Source: an uncultured Spartobacteria bacterium
Lineage (GTDB): Bacteria > Verrucomicrobiota > Verrucomicrobiia > Chthoniobacterales > Chthoniobacteraceae
DNA: 47,940 nt
Assembly (NCBI GenBank): GCA_903882875.1
Contig: CAIRYQ010000082.1
Coordinates: 1 to 47,940 of the forward strand
Direction of reading: 5' to 3'
Position numbers and translations under genes: made by a program. The notes beneath the pieces were generated by a model, which was not told the origin of the DNA, did no database searches, and saw nothing but the letters and a program-made list of their open reading frames with translations. This document shows positions 1-7,900 of the stretch, piece after piece (position 1 is the stretch's first letter; the number at the start of each line of letters is the position of its first letter).

Positions 1-66
1 AATCCTCTGCTCGAACGCTACGCGATCTCACCCGTCGTTGAAGTTCCATGCGTTCGGTATCAGTAA
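1..66 (+). CDS. Possible 3' end of an upstream gene (partial)
   Basis: The first frame is open from the window edge to a TAA at 64-66 and reads as 21 residues ending in VRYQ. Codon choice is compatible with the coding style of the neighbours, and the next start codon follows 15 bases later, as in a compact operon. Nothing in these few residues identifies a family. It could be the tail of another conjugation gene or simply chance; the other two forward frames also lack a better candidate here. Confidence 0.22.
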   Translation, partial: NPLLERYAISPVVEVPCVRYQ

Positions 67-80
67 GAATCAATGGTTGA

Positions 81-677
81 ATGGCCATTCGCCAATCTTA
101 TCTCATGTGTGGCCGAAGTCAATGTTACGTTGCACTAGTCGTGGTGACTGCCGTGTACGGCCTTCAGACCATTCTGGCGGCGGCGATGATTGGCGGCTGG
201 ATCATCATCACGACGCTCATCGCGCCCGTGATCATTCAGACCGCCATCTCCACCGGCGCCCAGATTGGCAGCGCCTTGCTTGGCGGCGCGCTGACTGCGG
301 GCGCGGCAGCCGCCTCCGCTGGTGCAAGCACCGCAGCCTCGCTTGCCTCGGGCGGCGCGGGAGCGGCGGGAATGCTCGCGGGTGCGGGAGCGAGCGCAGC
401 GGGAAGCATGGCCGGATCAACGATGCAAGGCGGAGGCCCGCCTTTGAGCGGCTCATTGATGCAAAGCCTCGCGGCCCGAATGCCGCGTAGCAACTCTGCG
501 CAGGATTCGTCGGCTTCAGCGAAGCAGCAATCCAATGGTGCCGAAAGCGGAGGCGGCGGCGGCCAAGGCGGCGCGGCGGCATCGGCAGCGACAGCTTACA
601 ACGCGCAGGACGCAGGCAATGACGGCGCGGTTCAGCAGATGATCGAGCAGTCCAAACAGAAGGGAGGCACAGCATGA
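81..677 (+). CDS. TrbL/VirB6-like conjugal transfer protein, C-terminal region only
   Basis: The 198-residue product begins with a strongly hydrophobic stretch (about residues 17-58, with IIITTLIAPVIIQ in its core). It continues into a long Ala/Gly/Ser-rich low-complexity region and a polar tail. This is how TrbL/VirB6 inner-membrane channel proteins of type IV secretion systems end, and in trb operons trbL commonly sits just before trbF, as here. The protein is far shorter than full TrbL (usually more than 300 residues with five or more membrane segments), and an in-frame TGA lies directly before the ATG at 78-80. It is therefore either an N-terminally truncated or frameshifted trbL, or a small membrane protein mimicking its tail. 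Its end overlaps the next start by four bases (ATGA). The role is inferred from composition and position, not from a diagnostic motif. Confidence 0.45.
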   Translation: MAIRQSYLMCGRSQCYVALVVVTAVYGLQTILAAAMIGGWIIITTLIAPVIIQTAISTGAQIGSALLGGALTAGAAAASAGASTAASLASGGAGAAGMLAGAGASAAGSMAGSTMQGGGPPLSGSLMQSLAARMPRSNSAQDSSASAKQQSNGAESGGGGGQGGAAASAATAYNAQDAGNDGAVQQMIEQSKQKGGTA

Positions 678-1351
678 GCACCACCAGCAACACGACCGAA
701 GAACAGATGCGGCAGACTCCGGTAAATACGAAACCCGCGCCCGTTCCCAAACGCGCATTTAATCCCATGCGCGTCTTCGTGGACAAGGATCGCACCGCGT
801 TCTTGTGGTTCTGCGTTGCCGTGCTGGCGATCGTTTTCGCCGCGGCGCAGCCCTATTTTCTGATTCAGAAATTCAAGCAGAGCGAGCACGTGGTCATCAT
901 TGATCCGGCGGGCACCTACTACGTCTCGCCACTGCTGGATTTCCAGGAGGCGAGGGATCTTCACGCGCAGCAAAGTACGCTGGCGGCAACGGCCTTTCTG
1001 GAGCGCAACCCGAAGGGCTTCGACAATCCTGAACTGCTCAAGCAGATGTTCCTGAAATACGCGTTCGAAAAGGCGCAGAAGCAGGTCTCGACTGAGGGCG
1101 AGGAAATGAAATCCAAGCAACTGCATCAGAAGCCGGAGGTGGCGAAAATCGACATCCTAGAAACGCGCGAGGATGTCGTGATGACTCAGGTCACAGGGCA
1201 GCTCATCCGCACGGGCATTTTCGAGCAGAGGGCATTCAGTGAATCCATCCCTTTCAAGCTGGCGTTCAAGATGCGCCGCAATCCCGACATGACCAAGAAC
1301 GGCCGCTTTCCAACCGCCGTCAGCGATTTCAAATATGAACCAGCACATTAG
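674..1351 (+). CDS. TrbF/VirB8-like type IV secretion protein
   Basis: The 225-residue protein has a basic, proline-containing cytoplasmic N-terminus (residues 1-40), one transmembrane segment (about 44-62, FLWFCVAVLAIVFAAA) and a periplasmic domain of about 160 residues. This layout is that of TrbF/VirB8, the inner-membrane scaffold that nucleates the conjugation channel and contacts VirB9 and VirB10. Length fits the family. The start overlaps the preceding stop by four bases, and the 3' end overlaps the next gene by 17 bases, pointing to one translationally coupled operon. The next two genes match TrbG and TrbI in the expected order, which supports the assignment. No enzymatic motif is expected. 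Confidence 0.72.
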   Translation: MSTTSNTTEEQMRQTPVNTKPAPVPKRAFNPMRVFVDKDRTAFLWFCVAVLAIVFAAAQPYFLIQKFKQSEHVVIIDPAGTYYVSPLLDFQEARDLHAQQSTLAATAFLERNPKGFDNPELLKQMFLKYAFEKAQKQVSTEGEEMKSKQLHQKPEVAKIDILETREDVVMTQVTGQLIRTGIFEQRAFSESIPFKLAFKMRRNPDMTKNGRFPTAVSDFKYEPAH

Positions 1352-2282
1352 ATTGCCACTCCGTTCGTTCGCCCTGCTCGCGGTATTAGCCCCGCTTGTG
1401 ATTATTCACGCTGGTTCACTGGCCGGTGAGAACAAACAGATTCAAGAGGTCGAGCTGGATGAACACAGCATCCGCACGGTTGCGGTTTCCTTCTCGCGTG
1501 TGACGACGGTGAGTTTTCCGGGACCGATTTCCGCGATCGATGCGGCGCTCGTGACGACGGATGAAAAGACACAGGGGCTTTTCCAGCTAGCGCACAAGCC
1601 GGGCTCCTATTTTTTCTCGGTTCGCAGCCTAGTCAAAGGGGCGACGACGAACGTCAACGTGCGATGGAACAACCGGACTTACGTGCTGGAATTGCAGGAC
1701 AGCACGGTGCCGCAGCTTTCAGTGATCTTCAAACAGCCTACGGACACGGGAAAATCCCCGCTCGCAAACAGACCCGTCACGCCCGGAATGCTGCTCGGCC
1801 TGCTGGACAAGGCGAAGGCTTACCCGGTTTTGAAGGCAAGCCATCCCGAAGCGGTCGGGCAGGTGGACTATGTGAACTACGGGGAGAAGCCGCGCGTGAT
1901 GGATTACAACGCCTACGAGGCGCGGATCGAGGAGGTGTTTCGCTTTGATCCGCAGGACACACTGGTCTTTCGCATCGTGCTGCGGAACAAGATGGACAAA
2001 GAGATTCGCTATCAGCCGCAGGGATTCTCGCTGCGTGTCGGCGAGCGGCTGTATCCGCAGTCCATCAGCGACGCCAGTGGCGTCATGCCGCCGAAGAGCG
2101 ACACGCCAGCCTACTTTGCCGTCACGGGCACGCCGAGCGGCGGGCGCAATGATGTTTCGGTGAAGAACGATTTCACCGTGGTGCTTTCCACGTCCGATGA
2201 AGCAGGGGCGAAAGCCGCAGCTAACGGGACGCGGAATGATGGAAAGACAGCCACCGGAAAACTGGAGGGACTCCCGAAATGA
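1335..2282 (+). CDS. TrbG/VirB9-like type IV secretion protein
   Basis: The 315-residue secreted protein has an N-terminal signal peptide (about residues 1-30, ending near SLAGE). It has a beta-rich N-terminal half with the FPGPISAID and GSYFFSV stretches, and a C-terminal half with alternating hydrophobic strands typical of the VirB9/TrbG fold. VirB9 proteins form the periplasmic and outer-membrane part of the conjugation core complex with VirB7 and VirB10. The start lies inside the end of the TrbF-like gene, and the stop overlaps the VirB10-like start by four bases. The family call rests on fold-like pattern, signal peptide, size and gene order. I do not see a single diagnostic motif. Confidence 0.68.
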   Translation: MNQHIRLPLRSFALLAVLAPLVIIHAGSLAGENKQIQEVELDEHSIRTVAVSFSRVTTVSFPGPISAIDAALVTTDEKTQGLFQLAHKPGSYFFSVRSLVKGATTNVNVRWNNRTYVLELQDSTVPQLSVIFKQPTDTGKSPLANRPVTPGMLLGLLDKAKAYPVLKASHPEAVGQVDYVNYGEKPRVMDYNAYEARIEEVFRFDPQDTLVFRIVLRNKMDKEIRYQPQGFSLRVGERLYPQSISDASGVMPPKSDTPAYFAVTGTPSGGRNDVSVKNDFTVVLSTSDEAGAKAAANGTRNDGKTATGKLEGLPK

Positions 2283-3424
2283 CACCGCGCGGTTTCCTCA
2301 ATTTCTTTCGCAGCCGGACCGGGGCATTCCTGCTTTTCCTGCTGCTCCTCGGTATTGGTTACATCATGGTCAATGGGTTCAAGGCACCCAATACGGGCGT
2401 GGCGGCGAAGCCGAACAACTTGATGCCGGAAAAGACGCCGCAGAAACCGCAGGTCGTCGAGTCGGTGACGCGCGACATGACCGCGTTCCATCCGCCACAG
2501 GACAAGCCTGCCCCTCCGCCACCTGCTCCGGTGAAGGAGACAAAAAAGCAGGAGCCGCCACCGGCGTTGCCGCCCATCAGTCTTTACGCAGAGACGGCAA
2601 CTCCGGGTGCGGACAAACCGGTGGACACGCTGGGCAGTGACTACGCTCCGTATGGGAGGCTCGTGCCATGCGAATTGGTCGTCACCGTGGATTCCTCGTC
2701 CATCAGCACGCCGATCATCGGCCTTGTGACCGATGATGTCTGGCACGACGGGCGGCTCATCATTCCCGCAGGCACGGAGGTTCACGGCAAGGCGAAGGTG
2801 GATACGGTGCGCGAACGCATCGCGAGCGGCGGCAACTGGACGCTCGTGTGGCAGGGCGGTGAAGAACTCACCGTCACCGGCATGGCGCTAGATCGTGAGC
2901 TGCAGGAGGACGGAAGCGGCTGGGGAATCACGGACGGCAGCGCCGGATTGCGCGGCAGGATCATCAAGAGCGACAGCATTGCGGAGGCGAAACTTTTCGC
3001 GGCCACATTTCTGAGCGGCGCGGCGGACGGCCTGACCACGAAGGTGCAGACTATCCTCGGCAGCCAGGTGGTTTCATCCGTGCAAAATGCGTCACTGACC
3101 GGAGCCCAGGCGATCCTGAATGCCTACGCGAAGCAGATCCTCGACACGATCCAGCGCGAGGGGTTTTACATCCGGGTTCCAGCGGGCAAGCAGTTCTACC
3201 TCTATGTGACGCAGACGCTGGACCGGTCGAAGGCGACCATCGGGGCGACGCGGCTGGCAGCGATAAAGAGCACCGCCGAGACGAAGGAGGACGCGAACGA
3301 TCCGCTGGTCCGGCTCCGCAAGAATCTCCAGCGGCTCACGTCGCCAGCCGTCGAGACGACGACGGATTCACCCCGCCAGTTGCCCACGAACGTCACTTCA
3401 CCCCAATCGCTGCTCTTTCGATGA
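2279..3424 (+). CDS. TrbI/VirB10-like type IV secretion protein
   Basis: The 381-residue protein has a short cytoplasmic N-terminus, a single membrane anchor (about residues 14-33), a proline-rich periplasmic linker (about 73-102, with APPPPAPV and PPPALPP) and a C-terminal TrbI-type beta-barrel domain. That domain includes the pattern in which an early strand (PCELVVTVD) and IIPAGTEVHG precede a final VPAGKQFYLYV strand. VirB10/TrbI spans both membranes of the conjugation channel and passes energy from the ATPases to the outer-membrane pore. Proline-rich linker plus TrbI domain is a distinctive combination. Four-base overlaps on both sides place it in the same coupled operon as its neighbours. 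Confidence 0.82.
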   Translation: MTPRGFLNFFRSRTGAFLLFLLLLGIGYIMVNGFKAPNTGVAAKPNNLMPEKTPQKPQVVESVTRDMTAFHPPQDKPAPPPPAPVKETKKQEPPPALPPISLYAETATPGADKPVDTLGSDYAPYGRLVPCELVVTVDSSSISTPIIGLVTDDVWHDGRLIIPAGTEVHGKAKVDTVRERIASGGNWTLVWQGGEELTVTGMALDRELQEDGSGWGITDGSAGLRGRIIKSDSIAEAKLFAATFLSGAADGLTTKVQTILGSQVVSSVQNASLTGAQAILNAYAKQILDTIQREGFYIRVPAGKQFYLYVTQTLDRSKATIGATRLAAIKSTAETKEDANDPLVRLRKNLQRLTSPAVETTTDSPRQLPTNVTSPQSLLFR

Positions 3425-4020
3425 AAATCTCTCCACTGCTTTTTTTCCCAATGATGCTTGCCGCATGTGCAAGCCGACACACGCCCGCGGTTCGGACGGG
3501 CGCCCATGACGTGCCAGGTAATACGTTGCCGAGCAAGGGAGTCGGGAGCGTACGCTATGCGGAAAACATCAAAGCCTATCCGATCGGCCGCTATATCGAT
3601 CCGAACAATTCGCGGATCATGCACGAGGGGCATAGCATCTACCGCGTCGAGACCACGGCCAAATGGAATCTGCATCCCAACGAGCCGGTGCCCATGCCGC
3701 GCGGCCCGTTTCACATCCGCGACAGCGCCCGGACAACTGCGCCCATTGGCGATGAACTGGTCGCCCAATTGAACCAGCAGAGGGAGATAACCAAAGCGAT
3801 CATGCAGGGCGGGGAAGTGGTGTCGCAGAAACTCGGCGAACTTTCGGGCAAGCTGCAGCAGTCGCAGGAAATCGCCGCGCAAAATGCCCTGCTAAAGCAG
3901 GAGATGAACACCGCTAGGCAGCGGCTTGATGCGTTGGAGGAAGAAGTGCGCAAGCAACAGCCGACTGCCCGACCCTCGCAGCCAACTGACAAATCGAAAG
4001 GCGATAAAACCGACTGGTAA
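3421..4020 (+). CDS. Coiled-coil lipoprotein of the conjugation operon
   Basis: The 199-residue product starts with a lipoprotein signal peptide whose lipobox is LAAC (cysteine at residue 16), so it should be lipid-anchored after processing. The middle is polar, with no recognised domain. Residues about 117-185 form a heptad-like helical coiled coil (VVSQKLGELSGKLQQ and QRLDALEEEVRKQQ), followed by a basic, disordered tail. Its start overlaps the VirB10-like stop (ATGA). By position and lipidation it could act as a VirB7/TrbH-type partner of the outer-membrane core, but VirB7 proteins are usually much smaller. I regard the precise role as open. Confidence 0.6.
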   Translation: MKISPLLFFPMMLAACASRHTPAVRTGAHDVPGNTLPSKGVGSVRYAENIKAYPIGRYIDPNNSRIMHEGHSIYRVETTAKWNLHPNEPVPMPRGPFHIRDSARTTAPIGDELVAQLNQQREITKAIMQGGEVVSQKLGELSGKLQQSQEIAAQNALLKQEMNTARQRLDALEEEVRKQQPTARPSQPTDKSKGDKTDW

Positions 4021-4036
4021 CAAGCAATCACAACTC

Positions 4037-4231
4037 ATGAGCAACAACATACAGACCGAAATCAGCATCCCGCGCAAAACAGCGGAACTCTACATCCAAG
4101 CCAATCGAGAGATCGAAAAACGTCTAGGGCAGGCTCCCGGTGCCGAAGTCCTCATGTCATTGGTCGTCGAGCAGGAAAGCCCGATGGACCTTGTCGAGGA
4201 ATATTGCCGAATTCTTCTGGAGAAGCCTTGA
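4037..4231 (+). CDS. Small conserved-looking hypothetical protein
   Basis: This is a 64-residue protein, mostly helical by composition, with the core RKTAELYIQANREIEKR followed by a stretch rich in Glu and hydrophobics. I chose the ATG at 4037 over longer in-frame extensions because the extension would read into the end of the lipoprotein gene in another frame. It lies 16 bases after the lipoprotein stop and is probably co-transcribed. No family is recognised. Small helical proteins in this position of conjugation operons are often regulatory or entry-exclusion factors, but nothing here shows that. Confidence 0.5.
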   Translation: MSNNIQTEISIPRKTAELYIQANREIEKRLGQAPGAEVLMSLVVEQESPMDLVEEYCRILLEKP

Positions 4232-4278
4232 GGCATGTATCGCCCGCTCTTTTCACAACAACCAACAACCAACCAACA

Positions 4279-4668
4279 ATGACCATGATTAAGAAAACCA
4301 CGAAGCCACAATCCGGTGAAGCCGATGCTGCGGAACCGCAGTTCAAAGAAAACGCGCAGGTCAATGCGCGGATCGACCAATACATTAAGAACAACCCCAA
4401 GCACTGGGATTTCATCCAATCCATGCCGCCGGAACGCATGGCACGTGCGCTGGTGTTGAACGAAGTCCAGAAGCTCGACCGCCGCGAGAAAATGCGCGAG
4501 GGCGTGCTGACCAAGCTCGACCAGAACCCGGAGATGAAAGAGCATATTCAGGGACTGGTGAAACACCTGCCGGAAAGCCAGCGTGAGGACGCGATGGTCT
4601 CCATCGCTGTGCGAACAATGCGCGCAGTGAAACCGAGGGAGACGCAGTCTCCCGGCGTCAAAGTCTGA
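4279..4668 (+). CDS. Hypothetical helical protein of the conjugative element
   Basis: The 129-residue protein is charged and mainly alpha-helical, without signal peptide or membrane segment, so probably cytoplasmic. It has a basic N-terminus (MIKKTTK), an Asn/Lys-rich helix (QYIKNNPKHWDF) and further amphipathic helices to the C-terminus. The start at ATG 4279 is preferred; a longer in-frame version would begin at 4204 inside the previous gene and adds 25 residues of low-complexity sequence. I do not recognise the family. A DNA-binding or relaxosome accessory role would fit the neighbourhood but is guesswork. Confidence 0.5.
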   Translation: MTMIKKTTKPQSGEADAAEPQFKENAQVNARIDQYIKNNPKHWDFIQSMPPERMARALVLNEVQKLDRREKMREGVLTKLDQNPEMKEHIQGLVKHLPESQREDAMVSIAVRTMRAVKPRETQSPGVKV

Positions 4669-4966
4669 ACCGCGAATTCGTCCGCCCGCGCAAAGACCCG
4701 GCCTTTCTCCGCTGCGCGCTCCGCTGCCACGGGCTCCGCTGCGAAAAACCGGGACTTTGCTCCCGCCACACCAGAGCGAAACAGGATGATGTCGCCGCTT
4801 CGCAGGGCTTCGCGGCCACATCGCTTGCGCGAAATCCGCGGGCTTTGCCGGACAACAATTCGGGTCACTTTGCGCCCGTATTGGCGCAGCGTGCCACGTC
4901 TTCTCTGGCAGCGTGGATGAGATGAAATCCTCATCTCGAAATTTTTTCGCGCGCTGACGCACAGGT
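4669..4966 (+). other. Noncoding spacer with a triple CTCCGCTGC direct repeat
   Basis: This 298-base stretch has no convincing reading frame. It contains three exact copies of CTCCGCTGC starting at 4707, 4719 and 4734, and near its right end a possible transcription terminator (listed separately). It separates the conjugation operon from the helicase/methylase gene, so it is the natural place for a promoter for the latter, but I cannot point to defined -35 and -10 boxes. Confidence 0.4.
4919..4947 (+). terminator. Possible intrinsic terminator
   Basis: A perfect seven-base-pair stem, GAGATGA (4919-4925) and TCATCTC (4931-4937), encloses the loop AATCC and is followed four bases later by a run of six T (4942-4947). 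The stem is AT-leaning and short, so efficiency is doubtful. It lies between the conjugation operon and the helicase gene, where a terminator would make sense. Confidence 0.35.
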
Positions 4967-7900
4967 ATGCTAAAGCGAAATGGAACTTCGACGGTGCAGC
5001 CGCAACAGCAGTTGAACCTGTTCGATTTTCTTCCATTCAAGAAGGACACCACCGATGAGCACCAAATACCCACTGACCGGCTACGGCCTCATGGCGAAAC
5101 GCCACTGGACGGAGTTTTGCCCGCAAATGGTGAGCGAGCTGGAGGCGAAGGGCACGCTGATGGAAGCGATCTACGAGGCACAGGAAACGACCTTGGACGA
5201 AATGGAGGCTCTCACGCGGAAGTTGGAGACGGAGCAGAAGCTGACGCCGCAGCAGGCGCACGATCAGGCGTGGGAGATGATCCGGGAGAAATATATTCTC
5301 CTTCCAGCGGAAGAGAGCCTGACCCTCTAAACACCGGCAACTATCGCATCCGTGCGGAAGATGCATTGGGCGATGGGTCGCTCAAACAAAAGTGCCGCGA
5401 CAATTTTGAGGTCATCGAACTCGTCCGCAAACTCGACGCGGAAAATCGCGCGGCGACCGATGATGAGAGGCGGGTGCTCGTCAAATATGTCGGGTGGGGC
5501 GGCATTCCGCAGGTCTTCGCGTGGCATGAGTCGAGCGGGTGGGATGCGGAGCGCGAACGTCTGAAAAGCCTGCTCACGGAATCGGAATACGAGGCGGCAC
5601 GGGCCTCGACGCTCAACGCGCACTACACGGCTCCGGTCGTCGTCACCGCAATGTATGAAGCCGTGCAACGGCTTGGGTTCACACACGGCCGCGTCTTGGA
5701 ACCGGCGCTTGGCGTCGGGCATTTCTTCGGCCTGATGCCGGAGGAAATGAGCGCGCGTTCGCGACTCACGGGGGTCGAGGTCGATCCACTGACGGCGAAC
5801 ATTGCGCGCAAGCTCTATCCCGATGCGGATATTCGCAGTCAGGGATTCGAGACGGCGGCGCTCGTGGAGAACTCGTTCGATCTCGCCATTTCCAACGTGC
5901 CCTTTGGCGATTACAAACTCCACGATCCGCAGCTCAACGAGCGGAACTTTCTCGTCCACGATTACTTTTTCGCAAAGGGCATTCAGAAGGTGCGGGCGGG
6001 CGGGTTGATGGTTTTCATCAGCTCAAAAGGGACGCTCGACAAGGCGAACTCCCATCTTCGCGATTACCTGCATGAGCGGGCCGATTTCATCGGCGCGATT
6101 CGTCTGCCGAATACCGCGTTCAAACAGAACGCCAATACCGAGGTCACGACCGACATTGTTTTCTTCCGCAAACTTGCGGAGGGAGAACGGGCGACCGGCC
6201 CGGCGTGGCTGAACCTCGCCGAGCACGTCAGCGCGGACGGCACGGCATTTCAGGTCAACGAATACTTCGCGGCAAATCCGCACATGATGCTCGGCACGAT
6301 GGCGGAGGACGGGAAGATGTATCGTGGGAACGAGGCAGCGCTGATTCCCGATGGGCGCGAGCTGGTGGATGCGTTGCGCGAAGCCGTCGCCGCGCTGCCG
6401 CAGGGCATTTACCGGGCACTGGAGCAGACGAATGCTTCGCGTGCCGCTGCGCGGGTAGAAATTCTCGCGCCGGATTTCGTGAAGGAAAATGCCTTCGTGC
6501 TGCACGAGGGCGTCATCATGGTGCGCGATGGACCGGCGTTGACGCCGGTTGAAGGTCTCGCCGATGAAACGGCGCGGCGGATTCGTGGCTTGATCAAATT
6601 GCGGGACGCAGTGCGACAGACGTTGCGCACGCAGCTTGAAAATTGGAGCGATGACGCGGTTCTCGACGCGCGTCGTCAGCTCAATTCTCGATACGACCAT
6701 TTCGTTTCCCGTTTCGGCCCGGTCAACGACAGCGCCAACCGGCGCGCGTTTCGCAGCGATCCCGATGCGCCGCTGCTCTGCTCGTTGGAAGACTACAACG
6801 ACGAGACGAAGAAGGCCGTCAAGATGGCGATCTTTCGCGAGCGAACGATTCACCAGCCAAAGACTGCGCTGCTTGCGGAGACGCCGCAGGATGCTCTCGT
6901 GCTCACGCTCAATGAAATGGGGCGCGTGGATTTGGGGCGGATGGAGATGCTCTTTCGCAAACCTCCGGAGGAATTTTTGCCGGAGTTGAAGGGGCTGATT
7001 TATCGCAATCCGCAGACCGAGCTTTGGGAGACGGACGACGAATATCTTTCCGGCGACGTGCGTGTGAAGCTGGAGAACGCACGGGCTGCCGCCGCGGCGA
7101 ACCCGGTTTATCAGGAAAACGTGACCGCGCTGGAGGCAGTGCAGCCGATGGATCTGACGCCTTCGGAAATCGAAGCGCGCCTAGGCGCGGTGTGGATTCC
7201 GCCGGCGGATGTCGAGGCGTTTGCGAAAGCTCTGCTTGGCGCGGAAGGTATCTCGGTTTCGCATGTGGCGGCGGTCGGCACCTGGTTCATCAAAGCCGAT
7301 TACAACGCGCGCAGCACCGTCGCGAACACCACGGAATGGGGCACCACGCGCTACTCGGCGGTTGAGCTGATCCAGGACGCGCTCAATCTCAAAACGCCGA
7401 CGGTCTATGACACCGATCCAAAGACCGATGCGCCGGTTGTGAATGCGCAGCAGACGGAAGGCGCGCGCGATAAGATGGAGAAGATCAAGGAGCGGTTTAG
7501 GTCGTGGATTTGGGAGGACGACGCGCGGCGCGAACGGCTCTGCCGAAAGTACAACGATGACTTCAACAGCGTGCGGTTGCGCGTTTTCAACGGCAGTCAC
7601 CTCACGCTGCCATCAAGCAGCCAGCAAATCATCCTGCGTCCGCACCAAAAGAATGGGGTTTGGCGGATCGTGCAGAGCGACAATACGCTGCTCGCGCACG
7701 CCGTCGGCGCGGGCAAGACCTACACGATGGTCGCGGCTGGGATCGAATTGAAGCGGCTCGGGCTGGCTTCAAAGCCGATGTTCGTCGTGCCAAATCACAT
7801 GCTCGGCCAGTTCTCCGCCGAGCTGCTCATGCTCTATCCGACCGCGAACATTCTCGTGGCCGGAAAAGAGGATTTCGCAGCGGCGAAACGCGCACGGCTT

